15,397 nt of DNA from CBDUBH01 sp965365345 (GTDB lineage: Bacteria; Bacteroidota; Ignavibacteria; Ignavibacteriales; SURF-24). Position 1 is the first letter of the stretch, and each line of letters opens with the position of its first letter. The position numbers and the translations under genes were made by a program. Below the pieces are notes generated by a model. The model did no database searches. It was not told the DNA's origin and saw nothing but the letters and a program-made list of their open reading frames with translations. Positions 7,597-14,178 of the stretch are shown piece by piece. Where the stretch lies: NCBI GenBank assembly GCA_965365345.1, contig CBDUBH010000087.1, forward strand, positions 1 through 15,397, written 5' to 3'.

Positions 7597-8601
7597 ATGC
7601 TAAAAATACCGAACAAAATATTGCGCAAATTAAAATGGGGAGTTGCCGGTTGCGGCAAATTTGCCGAAAATACTTTCATTCCGAATTTGCAGCATCTTCA
7701 AAAAAGCAGACTCAACTCGCTTTACAGTTCTGATCTGCAAAGAGCAAAATCACTTGCTCTAAAATTCGGTGCGCAACATGCATTCAACAATTTTGATGAA
7801 TTTCTTAAAAGCGATATTGATACGGTTTATATTGCAAGTGCAAACGTAAATCATTACAAACAGGTAATTGCCTCAGCGCGAGCCGGAAAAAATATTTTGT
7901 GTGAAAAGCCGCTTGCAATGAATTCAAAAGAAGCAGAAGAAATGGTAAAAGTCTGTGATGAAAACAAAGTGCTGCTTGCGGTAAATTATGTTCATCGTTT
8001 TCATCCGCTTGTTTTGAAGGCAAAAGAAATAATTGAAAAAGGAATGCTCGGCAAAATTGTTTCAATCTCTGCAAATTTCAATATTGATTATGCGCCATGC
8101 GAAAATTTCAGATTCAAAAAAGAATTAAGCGGCGGCGGCGCTTTGCGCGATATCGGAACTCACATAATTGATCTGCTAAGATTTTTCGGCGGTGAAGTTT
8201 CTGAAATTTCGGGAGTGATGGACAACATTATTTACAAAAGTGAAGTTGAAGATTTTGCCGCTGCAATTATGAAATTTGAAAAAAGCGGATATGGAATTTT
8301 TAATGTTTCTTATAACACGAAAAAAGGATTTAACCGTGTAGAAATTTTGGGTTATAACGGAAGTTTGGTAATTGATAATTTGATCGGAAGAAAAACTTCA
8401 CCTGCAAAATTGATAATTGATCTGCATGGAGAAAGTTCAAAAGGATTTTCAAAACGTGCAAATAAACAACTTGTAACTTTGCGCGCAATTCAAAAATCAT
8501 TTTTGAATGATCAAACTCCATTGGCAACCGGAAATGACGGTTTAATTAACTTAAGAATTATGGAAGAGTTGGAAAATAAATGTCTTACAAAAAAGAACTG
8601 A
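7597..8601 (+). CDS. Gfo/Idh/MocA family NAD(P)-dependent oxidoreductase
   Basis: 334 residues from ATG 7597. An N-terminal Rossmann fold is shown by KWGVAGCGKFA (13-23), followed by the dinucleotide-site VYIASANVNHY (77-87) and the diagnostic CEKPLA (102-107), whose E103-K104-P105 binds cofactor and substrate. The C-terminal beta-sheet domain holds GGGALRDIGTHIIDLLRFFGG (179-199), with D185 and H189 in the usual catalytic region. Family members oxidise or reduce sugars, inositols and related polyols, or trans-dihydrodiols; the substrate is not readable. The frame ends 22 nt inside the following aldolase gene, so the two are translationally coupled and probably share a carbohydrate pathway. 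An alternative start (ATG at residue 1 only; the next Met is at 109) is unlikely. No Shine-Dalgarno is present because the heptamer repeat occupies that position. Confidence 0.9.
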   Translation: MLKIPNKILRKLKWGVAGCGKFAENTFIPNLQHLQKSRLNSLYSSDLQRAKSLALKFGAQHAFNNFDEFLKSDIDTVYIASANVNHYKQVIASARAGKNILCEKPLAMNSKEAEEMVKVCDENKVLLAVNYVHRFHPLVLKAKEIIEKGMLGKIVSISANFNIDYAPCENFRFKKELSGGGALRDIGTHIIDLLRFFGGEVSEISGVMDNIIYKSEVEDFAAAIMKFEKSGYGIFNVSYNTKKGFNRVEILGYNGSLVIDNLIGRKTSPAKLIIDLHGESSKGFSKRANKQLVTLRAIQKSFLNDQTPLATGNDGLINLRIMEELENKCLTKKN

Positions 8602-9236
8602 TAGAAATTTGCCACAAAGTTTACGCAAATAAATTTGTTGCCGCACATGACGGAAATCTTTCTATCAGAATTTCAGAAAATGAAATTTTAATAACGCCAT
8701 CGGGAAAATGCAAAGGTGAACTACGTGAAGAAGATCTTATCATAATTGATAACGATGGAAATTTGATCGAAGGAAATTCCAAACCTTCCACCGAAAATAA
8801 AATTCATCTATTTGCTTATAAAAATAGAAATGATATAAACGCAGTTGTTCATTGTCATCCCGTTTATTCAACGGCATTTGCAGTTTTCGGTGAAGGATTT
8901 GAAAATCCAGTTTTGCCCGAAGTGGTTTTAACTTTGGGAAAAATTCCATTGTGTAAATACGGAACGCCTTCAACAAATGAAGTAACTGATTCGATGATAC
9001 CTTACATAAAAGAAAGTTCGGCAATGCTTTTGCAAAATCACGGTGCCTTAACTTTAGGAAAAAATATAAAAGATGCGTATTTCAAAATGGAAAAACTGGA
9101 ACAATACGCGCAAATTATTTTTCTTGCAAGAACTTTAGGCGGGGAAAAAAGTTTATCGAAAGAAAATATTGAAAGACTTGCTTCAATTTCAAAAGCAACT
9201 TACGGAATTGAATTGAAAAATGATTTTAGTTTTTAG
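8580..9236 (+). CDS. Class II aldolase/adducin family protein (L-fuculose-phosphate aldolase-like)
   Basis: 218 residues from ATG 8580, overlapping the end of the dehydrogenase gene by 22 nt, with GGA 7 nt before the start inside that gene. The family signature is complete: HDGNLSIR (23-30), ITPSGKCKGEL (38-48), STEN (70-73) with E72, HCHP with H91 and H93, and QNHG with H154. E72/H91/H93/H154 correspond to the acid and zinc ligands of E. coli FucA (E73/H92/H94/H155). Length matches FucA (215). These enzymes cleave L-fuculose- or L-rhamnulose-1-phosphate to dihydroxyacetone phosphate and lactaldehyde; relatives include ribulose-5-phosphate epimerase and methylthioribulose-1-phosphate dehydratase, which share the fold and zinc site. 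No fucose kinase or isomerase is in the window, so the exact substrate is open. Confidence 0.88.
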   Translation: MSYKKELIEICHKVYANKFVAAHDGNLSIRISENEILITPSGKCKGELREEDLIIIDNDGNLIEGNSKPSTENKIHLFAYKNRNDINAVVHCHPVYSTAFAVFGEGFENPVLPEVVLTLGKIPLCKYGTPSTNEVTDSMIPYIKESSAMLLQNHGALTLGKNIKDAYFKMEKLEQYAQIIFLARTLGGEKSLSKENIERLASISKATYGIELKNDFSF

Positions 9237-9262
9237 TTATCAGTAAATAGTCAACAGTTTAA
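9235..9262 (-). repeat. Period-7 repeat AGTNNNN x4 at the aldolase stop codon
   Basis: AGT recurs at 9235, 9242, 9249 and 9256, exactly every 7 nt (AGTTATC, AGTAAAT, AGTCAAC, AGTTTAA). On the minus strand this reads as ACT at 7-nt spacing, the same kind of unit as at 7576-7596. The first unit overlaps the TAG stop (9234-9236). Confidence 0.55.
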
Positions 9263-9272
9263 AATTATTAAA

Positions 9273-9300
9273 ATGTCATTTCGATGCGGAGCGAGAAATC
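9273..9300 (+). repeat. Left part of a REP/MITE-like element (copy A)
   Basis: Twenty-eight nucleotides beginning ATGTCATTTCGATGCG match 12128-12155 at 27 of 28 positions (G/A at one site). Copy A lacks the right inverted end seen in copy B and instead runs into AT-rich sequence, so it looks truncated or decayed. Confidence 0.8.
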
Positions 9301-9328
9301 CTTTAGTCTTAATCTTACTCTTTATTAA

Positions 9329-9353
9329 GATGAAAAGATAAAAAGGATTAAAA
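9329..9353 (+). repeat. Octamer repeat GATNAAAA, three units
   Basis: GATGAAAA, GATAAAAA and GGATTAAAA follow head to tail. They match the octamer half-unit of the 16-bp array at 2006-2102 and the short run at 12081-12106 (GTTCGAAA, GATTAAAA, GATTTAGAAA), suggesting one repeat family in several gaps. Confidence 0.45.
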
Positions 9354-9369
9354 GAAAAATTCAAAATTT

Positions 9370-9399
9370 CTGACAGCTGATAGCTGAACGCTGAGAGCT
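9370..9399 (+). repeat. Heptamer tandem repeat CTGANAG x4
   Basis: CTGACAG, CTGATAG, CTGAACG and CTGAGAG run without gaps from 9370 to 9397, followed by CT. Positions 1-4 are invariant and the period is exactly 7 nt. It lies 55 nt before the ddl start codon. Confidence 0.8.
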
Positions 9400-9454
9400 T
9401 TCAAATTTAAAATCAAAAATAAATTTTATATAAAAATTTTAACGGAATTTATAA

Positions 9455-10456
9455 ATGGAAAATAAATTAAATGTAGCGCTGATTGTCGGGGGAACTTCTC
9501 CCGAACGTCCCGTTTCAAAATCATCGGGAAAAGCAATTTACAAAGCACTAAATAATTTGGGATATTCAGTAAAAATTATTGATCCTGCTTACGGTGAAAA
9601 TCAGCCGGAAGATATTGAGCAATTTTTTTCTGAAACAGATTTTGCCGAATTGAAAAATGAAAATTATATCAAGTCGCTTAATTCAGAAACTCTGAAAAAT
9701 ATTGATATCGCTTTTCTTGCGCTTCACGGAAAGTGGGGCGAAGATGGAACAGTGCAATCAATTTTAGATCTGCTCGGAGTAAAATATACAGGCAGCGGAG
9801 TTTTGGCAAGTTCGCTTGCAATGGATAAAAATATGACCAAAGTAATGTTCCGTCATTTTGATGTTGCCACCGCAAATTGGTTTGTAGTTGAAAAAAATGA
9901 AAATGATTTTGAACTGATAAAAGAAAAAATTGAAAAATTTTTCGGATATCCTTGTGTTGTAAAACCTAATGATCAGGGTTCAACATTCGGATTAACGATT
10001 TGTAATTCGAAAGATGAAGTTGAAAAAGCCGTAAAGTTTGCGCTGGAATTTTCCGATAAAGCTTTGGTTGAAAAATTTATTCCGGGAAGAGAAGTCACTG
10101 TTGCTGTAATTGAACATGAAGCATTGCCTGTGCTTGAAATAAAGCCGAAACATGATCACTATGATTACGAATGCAAATACACAAAAGGAATGAGCCAATA
10201 TATTGTACCTGCTGATATTCCCGGAAAAATTTTTCATCATCTTCAGCATCAAGCGCTTCTTGCATTTCAATCGGTTGGCTGCAAAGGTTACGCTCGCGTT
10301 GATTTCCGTTTGACTGAAGATTATAAAAATTATTGTTTAGAAGTAAATACATTACCCGGAATGACAGATACTTCACTTGTTCCGAAAATGGCAAAAGCAA
10401 TTGGAATTAATTTTGAACAATTGATCGAAAAGATAATTCAGATTTCATTAAAGTGA
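9455..10456 (+). CDS. ddl: D-alanine--D-alanine ligase
   Basis: 333 residues from ATG 9455, with ACGGA 8 nt before it. The ATP-grasp enzyme joins two D-alanines for the peptidoglycan pentapeptide. Seen in order: GGTSPERPVSKSSG (12-25) with E17 equivalent to E15 of E. coli DdlB, LHGKWGEDG (90-98), GSGVLASSLAMDK (113-125), VVKPNDQGSTFGL (168-180) with S176 (S150 equivalent), YDYECKY (236-242) with K241-Y242 (K215-Y216), and RVDF plus CLEVNTLPGMT (294-303) supplying Mg ligands D283, E296 and N298. The KY pair fits dipeptide rather than depsipeptide (D-Ala-D-Lac) ligases. One oddity is Pro19 where most family members have Glu or Asp (ERE/ERD). The gene starts the ddl-ftsB-rarA cluster, 7 nt before the next gene, and is the sensible target of D-cycloserine-like inhibition. 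Confidence 0.95.
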   Translation: MENKLNVALIVGGTSPERPVSKSSGKAIYKALNNLGYSVKIIDPAYGENQPEDIEQFFSETDFAELKNENYIKSLNSETLKNIDIAFLALHGKWGEDGTVQSILDLLGVKYTGSGVLASSLAMDKNMTKVMFRHFDVATANWFVVEKNENDFELIKEKIEKFFGYPCVVKPNDQGSTFGLTICNSKDEVEKAVKFALEFSDKALVEKFIPGREVTVAVIEHEALPVLEIKPKHDHYDYECKYTKGMSQYIVPADIPGKIFHHLQHQALLAFQSVGCKGYARVDFRLTEDYKNYCLEVNTLPGMTDTSLVPKMAKAIGINFEQLIEKIIQISLK

Positions 10457-10463
10457 TTTTAAG

Positions 10464-10763
10464 ATGGTTAAAAATAGAAATAGAAAAATATTAAAGATCG
10501 TTTTCATAGTTGTAATTTCGGTTTCGGCAGCATTCTTTTTTTTCAATAAATTCGGAATTCTGAAATACTATTCACTCATTGCACAAAAACAAGAACTTGA
10601 ATTTAAACTTGAAGAAGTGAATTCTCAAAATGATCTTTTGAAAATGCAAATTGATTCACTTAAAAACAGCGATATTAAAATTGAAAAAGTTGCACGCGAA
10701 AAATATAATATGAAGCGTAAAGGCGAAACTGTTATAAAATTTGAATCAAAAGAAACTTATTAA
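10464..10763 (+). CDS. FtsB/DivIC-family septum formation initiator
   Basis: 99 residues from ATG 10464, 7 nt after ddl. A basic N-terminus (1-10) is followed by one membrane helix (about 11-28), then a leucine/glutamate-rich coiled coil (about 38-70) and the conserved KVAREKYNMKRKGE segment (75-88) that ends the FtsB/DivIC domain. Such bitopic proteins join FtsL and FtsQ/DivIB in the divisome and help activate septal wall synthesis. Length matches the family. The placement directly after ddl supports a role in wall growth and division. FtsB and DivIC cannot be told apart by this sequence alone, so no symbol is given. The stop (10761-10763) lies just before, or within, the start region of rarA. 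Confidence 0.88.
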   Translation: MVKNRNRKILKIVFIVVISVSAAFFFFNKFGILKYYSLIAQKQELEFKLEEVNSQNDLLKMQIDSLKNSDIKIEKVAREKYNMKRKGETVIKFESKETY

Positions 10764-10776
10764 AATAAAAGTAAAA

Positions 10777-12066
10777 TTGAAAAAAGAAATTCCGCAAATA
10801 CCGTTAGCAGAAAGAATTCGCCCGAAAAATCTGGATGAATTTCAGGGACAGCAATCATTGCTTGCAAAATCAAAACCGCTTCGCACAATGATTGAAAACG
10901 ATACATTAAGTTCATTCATTCTTTGGGGACCTCCGGGAACCGGAAAAACCACAATCGCAAAAATAATTGCAAACCAAACGAATTCCGAATTCTATCAGAT
11001 AAATGCGGTATCATCGGGCGTAAAAGATATTCGCGAAGTAATTTCGAGCGCGGAGATAAATAAAAATTTCAACAAAAAAACAATTCTTTTTATTGATGAA
11101 ATTCATCGCTTCAATAAATCACAGCAGGATGCATTGCTTTCTGCGGTTGAATCCGGATTAATTATTCTGATCGGCGCAACAACGGAAAATCCTTCATTTG
11201 AAGTTATTCCTGCTTTGCGTTCGCGTGTAAGGATTTTTGTTTTGGAAGAACTTTCAGAAGAAAATTTAAAAACAATTTTAGATAACGCAATTCAAAAAGA
11301 TGAATTATTATCATCCTTTAAAATAAAAGAAATTGATTACGACTATTTAATTTACATATCAGGCGGCGATGCACGAAGTATGTTAAATATTTTTGAAGCG
11401 TGCGTAACTCAGCAAATCAACGAAGAAGAAATTACGGTTTCAAAAGATGTAATTGAAAATGTTGTTCAAAAGAAAAATATAATTTACGATAAATCAGGAG
11501 AAGAACATTACAACGTAATTTCAGCATTCATAAAAAGTTTGCGCGGAAGCGATCCCGATGCCGCTCTTTATTGGATGGCGCGAATGATTGAAGGCGGAGA
11601 AGATCCGATTTTTATTGCGAGAAGGATGATAATCTTTGCTTCGGAAGATATTGGCAACGCATCTCCTAATGCTTTACTATTAGCGGTTTCAACTTTCAGC
11701 GCGGTAGAAAAAGTCGGAATGCCTGAATCAAGAATTATGCTTGCGCAATGTGCAACTTATCTTGCATCATCACCGAAAAGTAATGCCGCGTATTTAGGAA
11801 TCGGCAGTGCTTTGGAAGATGTTCGCAACAAACCGCTTTATTCCGTTCCGCTTCCTTTAAGAAATGCGCCAACCAAATTTATGAAGAATTTGGATTACGG
11901 AAAAAATTATAAATACCCGCATGATTTTCCGAATAATTTTATTGATGTAAATTATCTTCCGGAAGAAATGAAAAATACTCAATATTATTTTCCAAGTGAA
12001 AACGGACAGGAAAAAAATCTTAAAGAAAGATTGAAATTCCTTTGGAAAAACAGAAAAAAATATTAA
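10777..12066 (+). CDS. rarA: Replication-associated recombination protein A (RarA/MgsA AAA+ ATPase)
   Basis: About 429 residues from TTG 10777; the frame is open from 10738 after a TAA at 10735 and holds no ATG before residue ~50, so the start is non-ATG. TTG 10741 (overlapping ftsB by 23 nt) is the other candidate; 10777 places the conserved PLAERIRPKNLDEFQGQ near the N-terminus as in homologues. Counting from 10741: Walker A GPPGTGKT 63-70, Walker B ILFIDEIHRF 115-124, sensor GATTENPSF 145-153, arginine-finger region ALRSR 158-162, then the tetramerisation domain with DPDAALYWMARMIEGGEDP and FASEDIGNASP. RarA (MgsA, eukaryotic WRNIP1) acts at stalled forks with SSB and shares ancestry with clamp-loader subunits. 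Length and motifs are normal. It is the third gene of the ddl-ftsB-rarA cluster and converges on dprA. Confidence 0.93.
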   Translation: MKKEIPQIPLAERIRPKNLDEFQGQQSLLAKSKPLRTMIENDTLSSFILWGPPGTGKTTIAKIIANQTNSEFYQINAVSSGVKDIREVISSAEINKNFNKKTILFIDEIHRFNKSQQDALLSAVESGLIILIGATTENPSFEVIPALRSRVRIFVLEELSEENLKTILDNAIQKDELLSSFKIKEIDYDYLIYISGGDARSMLNIFEACVTQQINEEEITVSKDVIENVVQKKNIIYDKSGEEHYNVISAFIKSLRGSDPDAALYWMARMIEGGEDPIFIARRMIIFASEDIGNASPNALLLAVSTFSAVEKVGMPESRIMLAQCATYLASSPKSNAAYLGIGSALEDVRNKPLYSVPLPLRNAPTKFMKNLDYGKNYKYPHDFPNNFIDVNYLPEEMKNTQYYFPSENGQEKNLKERLKFLWKNRKKY

Positions 12067-12072
12067 GATATA

Positions 12073-12106
12073 ATTTGAAAGTTCGAAAGATTAAAAGATT
12101 TAGAAA
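12073..12106 (+). repeat. Degenerate octamer repeat after rarA
   Basis: GTTCGAAA (12081-12088), GATTAAAA (12089-12096) and GATTTAGAAA (12097-12106), preceded by TTTGAAA, form a loose period-8 run similar to the array at 2006-2102. It begins a few nt after the rarA stop codon, as the 16-bp array does after RNase Z. Confidence 0.4.
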
Positions 12107-12127
12107 GAGTAATGTAAAATAAAAGTT

Positions 12128-12207
12128 ATGTCATTTCGATGCGAAGCGAGAAATCTAAAAGATATCTCAGTCGTTCCGATTAAATCGGGTCTCTTTCGAT
12201 ATGACAT
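12128..12207. repeat. 80-bp REP/MITE-like element with terminal inverted repeats (copy B)
   Basis: The element opens with ATGTCATTTCGAT and closes with TTCGATATGACAT, imperfect inverted ends, and contains an inner dyad CCGAT-TAA-ATCGG region (12177-12189). Its left 28 nt match 9273-9300 at 27 positions. It lies in the convergent gap of rarA and dprA, so it may also end transcription. The AAGCGAGAAATC module within is one I associate with dispersed repeats in Bacteroidota-like genomes. The rest of the 278-nt gap (12208-12344) is AT-rich with no gene. Confidence 0.75.
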
Positions 12208-12344
12208 TTGCTTTTGTTATTTCAAATCAGCCAGCAGAATGAGGTGAGAAATCGGTATCGTTTCTATTTTTCCTCTTATTTTCAATATCCTACTTAATCA
12301 TAATTTAATAAAATAATTTTATAAACTAATCATTTAAGATCAAT

Positions 12345-13466
12345 TTATAACAGGCAAAATCTTTTTCCCGGAAGTTGTTTTACTAATCCTTTAAATTCCA
12401 GCGTAAGCAAATAAACAAGGCATTCGGAAGTTGAAAGGGAAGTTTCATCGGCAATAATATCAATTTGTTTTGGTTCTACTGAAAGCGTTTGAATTACTTT
12501 TTCCTCAAACATACTGAGTTCAACCTGCGGTTTGGAAATGCTTTTATTCATAACCGGTTTTAATTTACTTTCAAGCTCAACAATAATATCATTAGCGGCA
12601 GTTATAAGTTTTGCTTCACCTTTTTGAATAAGCGAATTAGTCCCTTCGCTTTGCTTAATTCCTAAATTTCCTGGAATTGCAAATACTTCTTTGTTTTGAT
12701 CCAATGCAAATTGAGCAGTTTGAATTGCACCGCCTGAAATTCCTGTTTCTACTACCAAAGTTCCAAGTGAAAGTCCGGAAATGATTCTGTTTCTTCGAGG
12801 AAAATTTTGAGCATCGGGTTTTGTTCCAAGTTCAAATTCGGAAAATACCAAACCGCTTTCAGAAATTTCATTAAAAAGATTTTTATTTTCCGGGGGATAA
12901 ATTACATCTAATCCTGATCCCACAACTGCAATTGTTCTTCCGCCGGATTTCAAAGTTGATTTATGCGCAATAGAATCAATGCCTCGTGCCAGTCCGCTTA
13001 CAATTACAATATTATGTTCTGCCAATTCCTGTGCAAATCTTTCCGCTTGAATTTTTCCGTAATCGCTTGGCTGCCTGGTACCAACAATCGCAATTGAATA
13101 AATATCATCTTTTTTTAGTTCACCTTTGTAATACAAAATCAAAGGCGGATCGTAAATATTTTTAAGCGGTTCAGGATAATCTTCATCCCAAACAGTAACA
13201 ATATTGATATTTAATTTTTGATTTTTCTTTAATTCTGATTCAACGATTTTTTGAATTTTTTCGCGATCAGTTTTGGATTGAATTATTCGATTTGAAAGAT
13301 TTGTACTTATTCCATAAACTGAAGTAAGATCTTTCAAACCTGCAGAAAATATAGATTCGAAAGATCTGAAATAAGTCAATAGATTTCTAACCTTTGCTGG
13401 ACCAATTCCCTCAACAGTAAGTAAAAGTCTAAGGTCAATAAATTGATCAAAACTTAACTTGGTCAA
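12345..13466 (-). CDS. dprA: DNA processing protein DprA/Smf
   Basis: 373 residues from TTG 13466; no ATG in a suitable place precedes the conserved region, and the start lies 5 nt after the stop of the DUF3098 gene, so the two are coupled. Residues about 5-60 are helix-hairpin-helix-like (VEGIGPAKVRNLL 18-30), followed by the Rossmann-type DprA core: AIVGTRQPSDYG (126-137), SGLARGID (157-164), VGSGLDVIYPPEN (182-194), FPRRNRIISGLS (222-233) and TGISGGAIQTAQ (241-252). Residues about 318-373 form a winged-helix-like C-terminal domain. DprA binds incoming single-stranded DNA and loads RecA during natural transformation; it is also widespread in bacteria not known to be competent, so competence is not implied. 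No comEC or other competence gene is in view. Length is typical. Confidence 0.94.
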   Translation of the reverse strand: MTKLSFDQFIDLRLLLTVEGIGPAKVRNLLTYFRSFESIFSAGLKDLTSVYGISTNLSNRIIQSKTDREKIQKIVESELKKNQKLNINIVTVWDEDYPEPLKNIYDPPLILYYKGELKKDDIYSIAIVGTRQPSDYGKIQAERFAQELAEHNIVIVSGLARGIDSIAHKSTLKSGGRTIAVVGSGLDVIYPPENKNLFNEISESGLVFSEFELGTKPDAQNFPRRNRIISGLSLGTLVVETGISGGAIQTAQFALDQNKEVFAIPGNLGIKQSEGTNSLIQKGEAKLITAANDIIVELESKLKPVMNKSISKPQVELSMFEEKVIQTLSVEPKQIDIIADETSLSTSECLVYLLTLEFKGLVKQLPGKRFCLL

Positions 13467-13471
13467 TTTGT

Positions 13472-13738
13472 TTAGCTGTCTATTTTGTTTTTGTTCTTTT
13501 TTCTGAAAAGGATAGATAAAGGTAAAACTACCAGATAACCGATTACCAATAAAATCGGGGCAACATTCAAACTTATTGAGCTATCCCAGTTTCCTGATGA
13601 TAAAAGGTAAAAACCTATTATAAGAGTTAAAATTCCAATTCCCAAATAAATATAATTTTCTTTGGTCCAATAAATAGAAAAAGGGGAAGCGTATGTTACT
13701 TTCGCTGTTCTAATATTTGATTTTCTTACTTTAGCCAT
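13472..13738 (-). CDS. DUF3098-family two-helix membrane protein
   Basis: 88 residues from ATG 13738, chosen because AGGTG lies 7 nt upstream and because the longer reading (to 13834) would translate straight through a terminator hairpin. A basic N-terminus (MAKVRKSNIRTAKV) precedes FSIYWTKENYIYLGIGILTLI, then a second hydrophobic segment NVAPILLVIGYLVVLPLSIL and a lysine-rich tail. The motif order (KENYIxLxIG...LAPILLVIGY) is that of DUF3098, a small inner-membrane family characteristic of Bacteroidota, where it often sits near ftsX or uppP. The function is unknown. Here it is 5 nt upstream of dprA, an apparent two-gene operon behind the hairpin element at 13757-13832. Confidence 0.8.
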   Translation of the reverse strand: MAKVRKSNIRTAKVTYASPFSIYWTKENYIYLGIGILTLIIGFYLLSSGNWDSSISLNVAPILLVIGYLVVLPLSILFRKKNKNKIDS

Positions 13739-13756
13739 ATTTTTACACCTATATTT

Positions 13757-13790
13757 AAAAAAAAGCCCAGCGTTGGGGGAGACACTGGGC
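13757..13790 (-). terminator. Intrinsic terminator with CUCCCCCA loop
   Basis: On the minus strand 13790-13782 (GCCCAGUGU) pairs with 13773-13765 (ACGCUGGGC): nine base pairs including one U-G, with an 8-nt loop CUCCCCCA, followed by eight U residues (13764-13757). This is a textbook Rho-independent terminator for minus-strand transcription. It lies after the small gene ending at 13847 and 19 nt upstream of the DUF3098 start, so it either ends the upstream transcript or attenuates DUF3098-dprA. Confidence 0.88.
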
Positions 13791-13791
13791 G

Positions 13792-13832
13792 GACTCACCA
13801 ACAAAGTTCTGGGGAGAGAACTTTGACGAGTC
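13792..13832 (-). ncRNA. Second hairpin with CUCCCC loop, candidate small RNA with the adjoining terminator
   Basis: On the minus strand CAAAGUUCU (13825-13817) and AGAACUUUG (13810-13802) form a perfect 9-bp stem with the loop CUCCCC (13816-13811). An outer 5-bp pairing GACUC (13832-13828) with GAGUC (13796-13792) closes it. It begins 14 nt after the stop of the upstream small gene and one nucleotide before the terminator hairpin. Two tandem hairpins with C-rich loops resembling the anti-Shine-Dalgarno sequence, plus a U tail, are the layout of 3'-UTR-derived regulatory RNAs with CCUCC-type loops known in other bacteria; no homology is claimed. Confidence 0.5.
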
Positions 13833-13846
13833 ATGGATTCAATATT

Positions 13847-14095
13847 TTATTTATGTATCTGATAAACAATTTTTCTTATAGTATCAAATTGCAAATAAGG
13901 GTATTCCTCTCTAATCGTATCAATTGCGTCACTTGCGCTAACTTTATTTGCCCTTAACTGCTTAAACTTCATTCTGATTTGATAATCTCTAACTGACTTT
14001 TCGTCAATCAATCCTTTGCTGCTTAACAATTCGTAAACTTCATCGCTTATTAAATCGGATAAAGGATTTTCAATTCTTGCTTTTACATTCTTCAT
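13847..14095 (-). CDS. Small hypothetical protein with possible helix-turn-helix
   Basis: 82 residues from ATG 14095 (MKNVKARIENPLSDLISDEV...), preceded by GATAGGAGAGG, a strong ribosome binding site. A longer version from GTG 14152 would add 19 residues and is less likely but has AGAGGGG right before it. The protein is soluble, charged and mostly helical by eye. Its C-terminal part, SASDAIDTIREEY-PYLQ-FDTIRKIVYQI, has the spacing of a helix-turn-helix, with TIRKIVY resembling the recognition helix of small DNA-binding domains. I do not recognise the family. It is transcribed away from the rRNA operon behind a good promoter candidate (14179-14210) and is followed by the tandem CUCCCC hairpins. 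Confidence 0.7.
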   Translation of the reverse strand: MKNVKARIENPLSDLISDEVYELLSSKGLIDEKSVRDYQIRMKFKQLRANKVSASDAIDTIREEYPYLQFDTIRKIVYQIHK

Positions 14096-14178
14096 TCTCT
14101 CATCCTCTCCTATCAAGGTTATAAAAACTTTTCCTATTCTAAACTTTAGCACCCCTCTAGATGTCTTATCCTCATATA

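Noticed and set aside
12081..12090. tRNA T-loop (GTTCGAAA)
   Set aside because: No acceptor, anticodon or CCA-side pairing surrounds it; it belongs to the octamer repeat.
13739..13834. N-terminal extension of the DUF3098 protein to 13834
   Set aside because: It would translate through two stable hairpins and a U tract, gives a low-quality peptide, and a good ribosome binding site precedes ATG 13738.
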